Shown here: piece after piece, positions 33,686-45,448 of the stretch
How the letters are laid out: each line of letters starts with the position of its first letter
Position numbering within the stretch: position 1 is the first letter of the stretch
Origin: Topomyia yanbarensis
Lineage: Eukaryota; Arthropoda; Insecta; Diptera; Culicidae
Direction of reading: 5' to 3'
NCBI RefSeq assembly: GCF_030247195.1
Contig: NC_080672.1
Span: forward strand, 95,428,113-95,492,112
DNA length: 64,000 bases
Notes under the pieces: model-generated
What the model saw: only the letters and a program-made list of their open reading frames with translations
The model's database searches: none
What the model was told of the DNA's origin: nothing
Program-made: the position numbers and the translations under genes

Positions 33686-36684
33686 CACAGTGGAACCAAT
33701 CCAAAAAAGATGCGACAAAACCTATTTGAGGCCTTAGATGTCATTTTAGAGCCAGCATTACTTCATAAGATATGTTCACAATATTGTTTTTCAACTTTTT
33801 AAATAGAATGTTTTTTGGTTGGACTACCCGAGCAAAAAAAAATTTTCTAACATTTTTTTAGAGAGTCGATGTCTTCGACAAAGTTGTAGAATATTATGTT
33901 TCGAATAACTTCTTCGAAGATACCACAGACATCAGACCTCATTTTTGAGACAAAATTGTTGTTTTTTAAAAATGTGACCTAAAAATCAGTTTTTTGACTT
34001 TTCCATGCTGAAAACCTTAATTGGTTAATTTTATATGTTCTACAAACTTGCAGGTATCACTAAAATACATTTTTTGTTGAAGGAACTAATAACGTAAAAT
34101 AAATATTTTGGAATCGAAAACTATTTTTCATATAAATTTGCTCTATTTTCATCAAAGGTTTCTGTTTTTTGTGCAGCCAAATTTTGGCTATTCCGATTCT
34201 TTATTATTCCTAGAATAAATTTAATATTACATTGAAACAGGATATAGTTGAACACAACGTTTGGGTGATCATTTATGTACGACGGTGTATAATATGAACT
34301 GTGTTTACATTATTTTAACTTTATATACATTAGTAGCTATTACCAAAATCTTATATTTTACACGCACCTACAAGCATGTAGAACATATTGAGTTGATCAA
34401 ATACGGTTACAACATAGAAAAAATAAGAAAAAGATTTGTAATTAAACTGCCAAAGAACAACGATTACGGCTTAAAAAATAAATTTATCCTATGTATAGAG
34501 GACACTTGATTCTTGGGGATATTTGAGCCCTGGCCACATCTCTTAACCTATACGCTTAAAGTTATCACAATATAAAATGAAAATGAAGTATTTGGTCGTT
34601 TATGATGTTTAAAAAACAAATCTAATGTATTACATTTGGTTTGGAAAAGTTGCATAATATTTTAGAAAATATGTGTTTAAATTCATCTCGAAGATTTTTC
34701 ACAAATTTTTTGAACGGTTGTATGAGATCGTCAAACTAATTTTATAAATATTTTCAAGTACGATTACCTTCTAAGGGCTTTTGCCTAGAACAACACGTTT
34801 TTTCGAATAAAAAGTTTCACTACACATCCAAAAAACTTAAATTTTGTTCACCTCGTACAACAGGTATCTTTGATCCCTGTAACACTGGGTATTCTTGATC
34901 CCTATCATTAGTTCTCTCAAACACTTTAGAAATGTATAGAAATAGAAAGACATCATTTTCATAACGTACCTGGCACTATTAATTGATCTAAAATGTTTTT
35001 TCTGTGAACAAATTATGGTATAAGTTATTGAAGGTTGAAAAAGCAAGTTTAACAGCATTGATTTGCCGCAAATACTTGTCTCGATTTTCTACTATGGTTA
35101 AAATTTGTCGTGCATCTAAAAAGGTAGTCTTATTATTTCATTTGTCAGGATATGTTATTAGCTGAACTTTCGTATCTATAGGTCATAGTGTGCTTTGTTT
35201 CCGTAGCCTTAGTAGGCTGGGGATCAAGTTATTATTATTATTTCCTGATTATACAACATATTAACATGATTTAATCTGTTCCACAATATTCCGCCACGTC
35301 ACTCGGTCAGTTGCTGCTTGTCTCCAACCTCTCAGGTGCCCGATACTCGCCAGGTTCTGCTCCACTTGGTCCAGCCACCGGGAACGCTGCGTTCCTCTCC
35401 GTCTTGTACCTGCCGGGTTGGAGGTGAAAACCAACTTGGTGAGATTGTAGTCCGGCAGCCTCACAATATGCCCCGCCCACCGTACCCTTCCAGCTTGAGC
35501 TACTTTCCGGATACTTGGCTCACCATAGAGTCGCGCAAGTTCGTGGTTCATCCTTCTTCTCCACACGCCATCCTCCTGCACACCACCGAAGATCGTTCTC
35601 AGCACCCTGGGGGATTAAGTTACCACACGTTTTTACAAAAACCTCGTTTGGGCATGATTTTCAAAACTGTTTATATTACTGATAGGACATAGTATTCGCA
35701 TTTACACATTGTTTACAGCTCTTACAATTCGAATTAACTACACGAAGGCGAATTTTGCAATTGAAATTTTTTTTCATTGAAAAGTTATGCGAAAACAACA
35801 AAAGTGGGATCAAGCGTACCAACTCTCCCCTAAGGTATTTTCAACAAAAATGTTCGAAATTGAATATTATACAACTTTTCTGAAGTCGTCAACTATCTAA
35901 AAAAATAGAAATCATTGAATTATATTGTGAATATTTTTCCAAAGACACCTAGGTTCTACAATATCTAAGGTCTCAAATAGGTATTGTTCTACTTTCATGA
36001 ATTTGAAGAACTAACCTTATTGGTTAAATTAAAGTAGATATACCAGATGAAAAAAATCAAATTTTGTTTTAATGGTTGAGGTCTTCAACAAAGTTGTCAA
36101 ATATTGTATTTGGAACAAAATACCAAAGACATACTGTGTAAATTTATTTTTTGAGCCGAAGTCGTTGTTTTTTGGCAGTTTAACTTAACACAAAAGTGCG
36201 CAAAAAACAGGAATCTTTGATAAAAATAGAGTAAATTTATATGAAAAATAGTTTTAGAAGCCAAAATATAGATTTTACGTTATTAGTTCCTTTAACAAAA
36301 AGTTGTATTTTAGTGATACTTGCAAGTTTGTAGAACACATTAAATTAATCAATTAAGGTTTTTAGCATGGAAAAGTCGAAAAACTGATATTTCCAAAAAA
36401 CAACAATTTTGTCTCAAAAATGAGATCTGATGTCTGTGGTATCTTAGAAGAAGTTATTCAAGACATAATATTCTTTAACTTTGTCAAAAACATCGAACCC
36501 CTAAAATTTTTTTTTAATTTTTTTTTGCTCGGGTACTCTACTTTAGTCCAACAAAAAAATATTCTATTTATAAAGTTTATGAATAATATTGTGAGCATAT
36601 CCTACGATGAAATGCTGTCCCTAAAATGACATCTAAAGCCTCAAATAGGTTTTGTCCCACCTTTTTTGGATCGGTCCCAGTGTG
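33686..36684. mobile_element. Transib-like element, 3 kb, long arms
   Basis: Left end CACAGTGGAACC, right end the complement of CACACTGGGACC. Flanks TGGCG (33681-33685) and TGACG (36685-36689) are a 5-bp duplication with one change. ACAAAACCT, nonamer-like, lies 22 bp (left, 33715-33723) and 21 bp (right, 36648-36656) inside the heptamers. Arms of several hundred bp are inverted copies (CTACCCGAGCAAAAAAAA and complement; ACAAAGTTGTAGAATATT). It holds a LINE fragment at 35190-35605. No transposase seen. Inserted in the RT/RNase H LINE. Confidence 0.75.
35190..35605 (-). pseudogene. LINE 3' fragment, same family as 21.7-25.6 kb
   Basis: The minus-strand frame at 35605-35261 starts MLRTIFGGVQEDGVWRRRMN and continues KVAQAGRVRWAGHIVRLPDY, TRRRGTQRSRWLDQ and WRQAATDRVTWRNIVEQ to a stop. 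It supplies the ~37 residues missing from the larger copy. A short 3' tail with an ATTATTATTATT run follows (35230-35245). Only the RT C-terminus is present, as expected of a 5'-truncated insertion. It sits in the core of the Transib-like element. Confidence 0.85.
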
Positions 36685-37140
36685 TGACGGTTCTCTGATG
36701 GAGGGACGTACTGGCACTGGTGTCTACTGTCGTGAAACGAGATTGGAACAATCTCATTCACTAGGTAGATACTGTACTGTATTCCAAGCAAAAATCTTCG
36801 CGATTATGTGCTTGTCCGGCAAAGTTATAAACTTCTACTCCGTTAGTCAGGCTGCAATCAAGGCCATTTTTCTCAAACAAATCACAATCCAAACCAGCGA
36901 TCGCGTACCGAACCCAAATCTAAGACTTAAGCATTGTCAACACTATCTACCTTGTCTGGGTGCCCAGACATTCCGGTATTACTAGAAATGAATGGCCTGA
37001 CGAATTGGCCAGGGCAGGTTCAGCGATTGACTTCGTTGGTGCTGAGCCCACCCTGCTAATTTCGACAAGTTGAACAAGGGAAAAATATGGTTTTGGGTGA
37101 TAAAATACGGTCCTGGAAATTAAGGCGTTTCTAGAACAAC
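36685..37140 (+). pseudogene. LINE RNase H domain, inactive
   Basis: Resumes after the Transib-like insertion with CDGSLMEGRTGTGVYCRE, the first RNase H strand with its Asp (normally T-D-G-S). In FQAKIFAIMC, Lys stands where the catalytic Glu is expected, and in YSVSQAAIKA, Val stands where the second Asp is expected. A later segment has NEWPDELARAGSAIDFVG after a shift. In the intact family the domain degrades the RNA template. Two of the catalytic acids are lost and the frame is broken. Confidence 0.8.
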
Positions 37141-37640
37141 CGTGCCCCGTGATTTCGAAAATTCGAACATAAAGACGCCGTTGATTTTGGCGATCACGAG
37201 ACCTTTTGCTCACGAGTTTCCTAAAGTTAGTTCGGAGACTTGCTTAATCCATGAAATGGCTCGTCGTTTCATCCATTTAATTCGCGAAATTCCTTTTATT
37301 TTCCATCATTCTCTCCATCTTTTACGCTATATAGATCTTCTGTGTACTTGAGCCACTTAGCCACGAGCTCGGATGTTACCCAGCGATAAGTTACCCTAAG
37401 GTGTTTCTGTAAGTCGTTTTCGTTGGCTATCTAGCTTTTGTCTGAGTGATACAATTAGCTCCTGATACCTTAAGGTATTTAACTCCGATTTCCGCGAGCC
37501 ATTTTGTTCCCGGCTTTGTCTATTCAGACTGAGAGTTCCTCGATAGCGGAATTACTTCCGAAGCTGATACCCGTTTCTTTGAGCCATTTAGCTCACAGGT
37601 GAAGAATTCCATGAAAAACTGGTCGACATCTACATGGTTT
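37141..37640. other. Possible LINE 3' region
   Basis: No coding frame. The motif GAGCCATTTAGC or a variant recurs three times (~37351, 37495, 37577); this may be LINE 3' untranslated sequence or a separate repeat. Confidence 0.3.
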
Positions 37641-38160
37641 TCTCTGGCCATAATTTGATACAAGAGCAATTTTTCAAAAGGGCGTGAACGTTTATGCGTG
37701 CATTACTGTCAAAAAAATATTCGAAAACTGTATTTTAAACAGCAAAACCATCTGAGAACGAGTTACAGGGAATGAATACTTCTGCACGAAAAAAATCAAT
37801 TTATTTTATTCTATGAATTTTATAAATTGTTTATATTGTCTAATTTTTCACTCTATGAGCTGAACTAATTTGACTTATTTCTTCTATTATTTTGATTTTT
37901 TTTATCACACTACTCATTTTTGAATTTGATAACTTTTTATCAATGTTTTAGTTTAATAATTTTTAAATCTCATTTGTTTTATTGATATTCTATAATAATT
38001 TAGCTTATTCAGGTTATTATTCGTACCAAATTCGAAACTGTCCCTCACTACTTCGCATGAGTTCTGCAAACTAACAGCGATATGTGTAAGATATATCTCG
38101 TCTCAATGTTAAGTGGATTAAGTCGGTCTTTTTCAGCAAAAATCGAAATTGTGGCATCAA
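37640..38160 (-). repeat. Dispersed repeat, inverted relative to 47.2-48.3 kb
   Basis: CATGAGTTCTGCAAACTAAC and TTAAGTGGATTAAGTCGGT are the approximate complement of sequence at 47400-47290, and both continue into an A/T tract of AATAAA- or TTTATT-like words. The family is not recognised. Confidence 0.55.
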
Positions 38161-38412
38161 AATCGAACAAAAAATAAAAGCTCATGTTGTTACCTGTGCA
38201 GTGACGTGAAAAACAATTGTGTCAAATTTCACGATGGCTTTTCGGTTCCTAGTGTAACAGACGTAACAGCTTGAGAGAAATTCTTAACAAAATCATCGCC
38301 CACGGTATACTAGCGATACAGATTCGATATACCGAATCAATTAAATTAGTTACGAGATGAATTCGAAACACAAAAAGCAAAACTTAATTTAAGTTAGGTC
38401 TTGTGCCCTTAC

Positions 38413-41120
38413 CACGCAAAACGGTTTAGTCCAATTTAATTGCATAATGCATGGCTAATTAAAACAAAAGAGCCCCCCTTAATAATGTTTTGAAAATTAT
38501 TTTATTACTTACATGCTTATACGGAATAAAGAATTGTCAACATTTGAGCGATCTGTCAATTTTGGGCTAAAAGAGAGGAAGCGAGATGTCAATTGATTGA
38601 ATAGACAAACGATTTTTGTATCGAAACATTTTAAGGAATCATTTTTTTTTCACCGAAAATACCTCACACCGCTCCCCTTCAGTTTAGAGACGATTTTGGC
38701 CATTCTTCCATATTTAGCTTTTTGCGTTATTTTGACAAGTCTTCTATCCAATCTCAACTTTCACAACTCTCTCACACCCTGTGCATATTTGTTCTAGAAT
38801 TAAAGATTAAACAAATACTGAAAAATTACAAATGGGGAAGTAATACGATCAGACTTTGATAACATTTAAATAACGATTGAAATGAGAATATTTACAGCAG
38901 CTTGGTTACCGTTGCCTGCCATATTTGAAAGTGTTACTAAGGTTTATTTGTATGGCAATATTGGCTTTATTGACAATCTTTTATTTCATCTTAGTTTCCG
39001 ACTCTTTCAAAAGCAGTAAACATATTAATAAACTTCCACTTGGTAACTCTGTTTTTTTATGAGAAGATATAACTAGCGAAAGGGTACTGATTTGTGATTT
39101 TATATTCTTTTCTTTTGATTTCTAGTATTAAAATAACTAAAATTTTATAAGCAAATTAACCAGTTTCACTGATGTTGATAGCCATAAGCAAACCGAGACG
39201 AACGTACAAATTCGACAATTTGTTTAAGAATGATTTGACTTATACGAACCTGCAATATAACTCTTCGATGTTACGCTTTGAATTGAGCGTGTAGAGCCCC
39301 TTCTAGATAGGTAGATAAAAGACATCAAAGAAAGAAATGGCATATCAAACTCTATTACACCTGTTTTTCGTACGTGCTTTGTGCATATGACCATTTTTAC
39401 ATTTCCTGTAAAATAAAAGTATAGAATTTACTCAAATTTTCTATTTATTTTCTTATTTATTATTTATAAATGTATAGTATACATATAAAAACACACGGGT
39501 CCGTTAAGCTAACGCATTGAACCGTATCAAATAAACGAATTATAAACAAAATGTAAAATATGTACATATGCTTTGTTAGTTCTTTATACTTTTAAGCTTT
39601 GTTAGTTCTTATGCCTTTCAAATTAACTGGTTCAATCACCAAATAGTATGTATGATTGTCAGTTTATTATAAAATATGCGAAGGAACAAAACGATCCTAT
39701 TCTGGTAGTCACATCACCTAGTGACTAGAATTGGTAACCCGACGCCTTCTAGTCACTAGGTGGCATAACTGTGACAGTAGAACCCAGTTGAACATTACAA
39801 ACAATCCACTTTCGTCTATGCCGCTAACATCCGTTCAGTATCGGTTCCAGCATAGACTGCTATTTGGCGTGCATTTGGGAACATAGGGTCTAGAGAACCA
39901 GAAGTAACAGCTGGAAGAGCAACTAGAGCATTCCCAGAATGATGAGCTTGTATCGCCTATTACACAAAGAGCAAATTCAATCTCATTGAGTTCAACCTAA
40001 AACATGACAGCTTTATTACCTCACATAATGTCCACTATCCTCCACGAAACTACGAACAATATTGGCAGGTTGACGAGCTATAAACATTAAATTTCATCAT
40101 TCCGCACCTTTTGGAAAAAGTAAGAGGTCATAAAAGCTGGAGCTGGTCGTGCTGTGTATGGAGAGGCTAATGAAAATCAACCCAAGTCAGAGGCGTTCAT
40201 TTCACGCTCCCGAAAATCCGAATCCAAATGAAGGTAGTTAAAATGTCTCAGCAAAGCGTAAAGTTAATATAAGTTTTATGTGCTTTTAATACACACGGGC
40301 CGATAGAATTTCTCCCATCATCTGTCCCCAATTGAAAGATCTAGGACATTGGGTTTTGGTGATGGGGGAATGATGCGGCAGTGGTTTATGGATGTTTTTC
40401 GGTGAAGATCCATTCTAGTCGGTGTTTTTATTTGACAGGTTTTATGATAATACCTTGTACAAATGAAAACATTTTAGAACGGTGGCATTGTCAATCGTGT
40501 ATTCTTTAATCTCCGCTATTGAGCACTTGTCTATGTCGGCAGTTGTATAATGGCTTCCGGTATTTTTTTTGTTCATGGGAGTGGTTTAGGATCACATACT
40601 AAAACAAATTAATTCCAGATAATTTCCAAATTAACTTCAGATATGTTACGTAGAGTACACTATGTAAAATAAGTAGTGATCTACTACTATAATAAAAATT
40701 TTAGGAAACATATTTGTATACCGATCATCGATCTCCTATCTCTTGAAATACATGTATAAGATAAGCAGAACTTTGGCCCTACTAATTACCGGTTCAAGTT
40801 TCCCAAGAATAAGTAAGACGTTTCATGCGATACGTACAACTTAACCACGTATTGAGAAGAGGACTAATCTTGCCGTTTTGCTAGTAAAATTAGCCAATAT
40901 GTTTGTGTGCATGATCCACGTTCGCCTGGCGTCGAATGACCACCCACAAACTAGGTTTGCAAGCTGCGCAAACCGACAGGAAGAAAGAAGGCAAGTCAAA
41001 AAAATCGATCGCTGTTTTGCTCATCTTTCATCATTTCCTTCGTTGTTGTAGTCGTTCACCTTCTCGTCGTCATCGAAGTTGTCGACTTGGCTGCTATTTT
41101 TAAAGCAACGTTCGAATTAT
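38413..41120. other. No gene recognised
   Basis: AT-rich to 40880; 40880-41120 is less AT-rich and unique-looking. One hairpin lies at 39715-39762. Confidence 0.35.
39715..39762. repeat. 16-bp perfect hairpin
   Basis: CACCTAGTGACTAGAA and its complement flank a 16-base loop. Confidence 0.9.
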
Positions 41121-41124
41121 TAAC

Positions 41125-41466
41125 CTAGAAAGTACATGTACAACTATTACTACTTGCAATGTATGTATTTGAAACTGCCGACGCGACGCCGCTGCTGGTT
41201 GTTTGTATGTTCAATTGTGGTTCTATATTGGTTGCTAGGGACGGCTCGTGCTGTCTTTGTTTTGGTTCCGAGTTTTTTTTCTCGAACCTTTTACCAAACG
41301 TCTGGCGACGTTTGCTCGTCTTTTGTTTAAATCGCTCGTGAGTAATAACTAACAGCGGGCGCGGTTTCGGATGGATGCGTTTGGCGTTCCTCGGGGGCGT
41401 ACTATTTTGAGAACATGCGTCGGTAGTTCTTTTTTTTATGCCACCGTATTTCTGTAAACATTTCAC
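41125..41466 (-). other. Open frame of 113 codons, doubtful exon
   Basis: Minus strand, begins MKCLQKYGGIKKR and is very rich in Lys, Arg, Pro and Ser. It lies in one of the few non-repetitive, GC-richer patches. No domain is recognised. Next to it, on the same strand at ~41102-41025, a short acidic frame (VDNFDDDEKVNDYNNEGNDE) ends in a stop. These could be exon pieces or 5' region of a host gene, but splice sites cannot be established. Confidence 0.15.
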
Positions 41467-41967
41467 AAGATATGGAAAACCAAAATAATGAAGGCCGCTA
41501 AATAGCGAAACGTTGGTGATAAGAGGGAGAGGGGGCGTGTATTGCCACGAAAACAGAATTGTATGTCAGTCTATGTTTACCGGTTTGCTAGCGATGATGG
41601 GGTGAATGACTACTAACTGTAAACGATGCTGAGCGGCAGCAGTATACATGTGATCTTTGTAGTGTGGGATAAAATATTAATTTTATCTAAAATAACCACA
41701 GCATCGCCGTTACTTTTCTATGAGACATACAATAACTATGTCGATTTACAAAATCAAGAATTTCCAAATTAATAATAAATTAATCGAGTTTTTTTTTTAA
41801 ATAAGGGTAGGTAAACGTTTTTGAAGATAAAGTTTTTTTTATTGGTTGGTCTATCTTTAAACAATTAATTCCTTTCCCGGGTTGTGACGTAAGTATTTAA
41901 GATTTTTTAGTAGTATCCAACGGAGAAACCAAATGGGGAGTTAAACGAATTATTTGAAAAAAAAATC

Positions 41968-42046
41968 ACCCCAGAGGCAGGATTCGAACCTGCATCCCTT
42001 GGGACTCCGACACAATTCACAAACTCTGGATAATGATAACGCCCCA
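41968..42046 (-). repeat. tRNA-like T-arm, probable SINE head
   Basis: The minus strand reads GCAGG-TTCGAAT-CCTGC, a perfect T-arm with B box GGTTCGAATCC, followed by CTCTGGGG. No matching acceptor 5' strand or D-arm was found, so it is not a tRNA gene. Probably a degenerate SINE of a second family. Confidence 0.45.
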
Positions 42047-42791
42047 GAAAGAACACATGATTATCGCATTGGTAATAAAAATCGTTCCACTGCCTCTAAA
42101 GCGGATATCACACATTCGCCGCTGCCCCCCAACACATTTGATCCATTTAATTTCCCCTCTAGATACAGGTACACCTCGATAGTACGTACCCTCGTTAGTA
42201 CGTACATTTTGCCTCGATAGTACGTACACCTACCATCAAATATTTTTTTCGTTTGATTTTGTAAACTTCACCAAAATAGGACATATTTTGTGGAAGTTCT
42301 ATGGGTTTCTGCATACTTTAGAGAAGATGTGTGTTACTCAGCGTAGTTCTGTAAGTCTAGCAAAGTATTTCAAACTTTAAGTAAGTCATAAATTCATCGT
42401 GGAAATCTAAGAAATATAAAAAAATCCGCAAGCTTTCGGGACGCTTTACAAGTTTCTTTTTTATTTCGGGAGATTACCAATTTACAAGGAGATCCTTCAT
42501 ACTTTAGATAATTTGTACGACACTCAGATAAGTTGTTTGGTTTTGTCAAACTTCTGAATATCTCAATGAACTTTAAGGACGATCTTCGAAGGTCGTATGG
42601 AATTTGGGCAATACCTGAAAGACATTCTATACTGACATTCATTACAGAAAGCTACAGAGTGCTCACGATTTTCATACATATTTTAGCAATCTCGGCAAAT
42701 TCTGCGAACTGAACATTTAGAAATATTATTACAGTTTCAGTAGATTTTTTAACGGCTATCGGTGAACCGCGGTGATTCAGTCAAGTTGTAC

Positions 42792-43230
42792 TACCCAAGT
42801 AGCAATTGCAACTTGTTGAAAGTTTGAAATGTTGCATAACTGCTACACAATATTTTTTATTGTTTATTGATATATTTGGAAAGAATTTCCACGGGTTTTT
42901 AAACTGATTGTGCAACTATGTAACTATAGATCTGACTAATAGTGTTAAGTATGCAAATATCAATAACAGTTGTGAAACTAATCAGAAACTTTGCAAACTT
43001 GCACAAACAGTGTAACAAGTTGCAAATGCCTCTTTGTTTACCATTCCACCCTAAAACAGAACTGTCCAACTACCCAGTGCTCGACAAATGGCACAGCTAT
43101 TGTTTTCATTATTTTGCTGCAATTGAGAACATGTTGCACAACATACAAACAAAGTGCGCTTTTTCCATAACATAGTTGTTACCAAGAGAGTTACAGTTAC
43201 TATACAGTAACAAAGCGTGCTACTTGGGTA
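42792..43230. mobile_element. MITE with TACCCAAGTAGCA termini
   Basis: Left TACCCAAGTAGCA and right complement TGCTACTTGGGTA. The target duplication is unclear, so the superfamily is open. 439 bp, non-coding. Confidence 0.7.
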
Positions 43231-43621
43231 AACTTCACTTTTATTTTTCCTTGACTGAATACAAAGTTTATGTAACTAACAAGTTTTCGTTTTGCTGATA
43301 AATAAATTACAATTACAATAACTTCAAGAAAATCCTACGATATTAAGTAATATATAGAGATTCTTATCTAGAAAATTCACGAAGTTTCAAGAATATTTTA
43401 AGAAATTATGGAAAATATTTTAATCACCAGGGACGTCTGGAAATTTTATAAAATTCTGTCAAACTTAAAAAAATGCCTAGTGAATTTGATGGAACTCACA
43501 ATTAATTTCAACGAAGTATTTCGAGAAAAACTTACAGAATTAGAAGAATGACGAATATCAAAAAAACTCTTCAAGCTTTAGATACGGCATTTAAGCTTCT
43601 GAGAAGTTTTACTAACTTTAA

Positions 43622-43756
43622 CCCTTAAATGCATACTACTGTATACCCTTTGGCAACATACGGAATTATGTGATATAAAGCCTCAACATGAGGCAAATAT
43701 CGTATCCACACCGGAAAGTGAGTACTAAAGAAAAATGAGTTTCATGCATTTAAAGG
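43622..43756. mobile_element. piggyBac-type MITE
   Basis: CCCTTAAATGCAT at the left and the complement of CCTTTAAATGCAT at the right, flanked by TTAA (43618-43621, 43757-43760). TTAA targets and CCY termini are piggyBac features. 135 bp. Confidence 0.75.
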
Positions 43757-44045
43757 TTAAGCACAATTGTAAAATTTCGAGACATTCTTCGAACATCAAA
43801 GAAGATTTTTGGCAGTTTTGAAAGTTAAAATCGATGATAAAACGGTTTTTGATGAACGATCTTCAAGTATTATGCGCATTAAATTTGAATATTGAGTCCC
43901 ATATACTCTAGGAGATACAATGTTTAGAATGAAAAGGGTGAGATTCGCACGGCTAACGACTTCGATGGAGCCTGGTAGTACTCATAGAGCTGAAAAAACG
44001 CATCTAAATGAGTTTTCTCAATACCTCGTTTGGGGTTCTAGTGAG

Positions 44046-44600
44046 CAGGGATGCCAAAGGTACTGGTAAACTACATTTTTTTCGGTATATTTACATTTGC
44101 ACAAGCCGTACAGCCCGCTACAGCGACGCATCACTACAGCTCTTGCCAGAACGGTAGCCAAACCGAGTACATTTTCCCGTAGAGCAGTAGAACACATTTT
44201 TGTTTTGCTGCTGTACTCCGACTGCTCGGTGAGAGTGTGGCGTAGTAAAGTTTGTTCTCTCGCTTTGTACACTTTTTTCTGCGTAGTCAAAGGGACAGGA
44301 CCGCACACGAAAGCGTTGATGCCGGTCGTGGCGTAAACGAACCGCTTTTATTGTGGTCGTTTGTGATTGAAAATATTGAATAGATTAAAAATATTAAAAA
44401 TAAGGAAAGAGAAGCTGTACCGCTCGCGTCTGGTGGCTGTACTGGGGGCAGTATTTCTTTGTTATGTTACTGCTTTGCTTACAGACTGCCGTACAGCGCT
44501 GGGCGTCCTGCAATAGCGAACGACAGCAGCGTCAAAAGAGAAATGAGAATGAAGGCAGAAAAATTACAGCCGCAGAAAAGGTAGGCATTTTGCATCCTTG
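44046..44600. mobile_element. hAT-type non-autonomous element
   Basis: CAGGGATGCC at the left and the complement of CAAGGATGC at the right, flanked by the perfect 8-bp duplication CTAGTGAG (44038-44045, 44601-44608). Eight-base duplications and CAGGG-like ends define hAT. Its GC-rich 555 bp yields overlapping frames on both strands with no transposase motif. Confidence 0.85.
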
Positions 44601-45448
44601 CTAGTGAGTGTCATAAACAAATGTATCAACCATATGGGAGTGGCTCAAGAAATATTTCCTAGATTAGCAAGACCTATCTTGTGTAGTCAAAAACTATGGT
44701 TTATATACCTTTTGGCTAATATACCGGCATAATTTTAATTTAAAATCATATCGACCTTGCAAATATGTTTAAATCTCCGTTTTCGGGGTTTTTGAAGTTT
44801 ATTAACGACCAAAATTGAAAGGAATAAAAAACCAATCTGATATCCCGTATGTATCAGAGAAGAATTGTTATCGCACCCACAAAATTGGAACAACTGCTTT
44901 TTTAACCCAGCAAATTTTAGTTTGGTCTTACAGTTTTATAAATTATACTATTATTATTACATGAATAAAATATACAAAAAATACTTCCTTCTGCTTCAGA
45001 AAAATCAAAAATTCAAGAACGTCTGCAGAGAATTTCTGTGATTTTCAAGCAAATCTGACGAATTTCAGAGATTCAGGATAGTTCTAGAACTTTAAAGAAG
45101 TTCTACGAAAATCAACAAATCCTACAAATTTGGAGAAATGCTCTAGGCAATGCTACCAAATTCAAAAGATCTGTACGGGACCAGGGAAATATTTTTACTC
45201 TCCATTTTCAACCATCCTGGTTGATGAAAACCATGACATTTTAAGATTAAGTACTTGGTGGTAGGTCAGTTTATCACTAAAAGGGTGATTAATTCAGTAA
45301 TAAATTTTATTTTTGCACAGTTTTATTCACTATTGAACATAAAAAGTAATATTTTGAATTTCATTTTTGTGTTTCGATAGTACGTACGTTTCGATAGTAC
45401 GTACACTAAACGAAGCGAAGGTGTACGTACTATCGAGGTATACCTGTA

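Larger units (their letters stand above)
30610..37140 (+). mobile_element. RT/RNase H LINE pseudogene, split twice
   Basis: Segments 30610-31459, 33294-33685 and 36685-~37140 read in order on the plus strand as pre-RT, RT, thumb and RNase H parts of one LINE. They are interrupted by a Foldback-like element (31460-33284) and a Transib-like element (33686-36684). An RNase H domain after RT points to the I/LOA/R1 group. 5' truncated close to the MITE at 30295-30594. Confidence 0.85.
42166..45446. mobile_element. 3.3 kb TA-flanked element, GATAGTACGTAC iterated ends
   Basis: Starts CAGGTACACCTCGATAGTAC and ends with the complement of CAGGTATACCTCGATAGTAC; TA lies outside both (42164-42165, 45447-45448). 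TCGATAGTACGTAC or TCGTTAGTACGTAC recurs three times at each end. CAGGTATACCTCGATA-like ends recall pogo/Tigger-group elements. No transposase gene in the core, which holds three smaller elements. Confidence 0.8.

Noticed and set aside
44018..44336. Overlapping 60-96 codon frames
   Set aside because: All lie in the GC-rich hAT-type element, in both directions, without transposase motifs.
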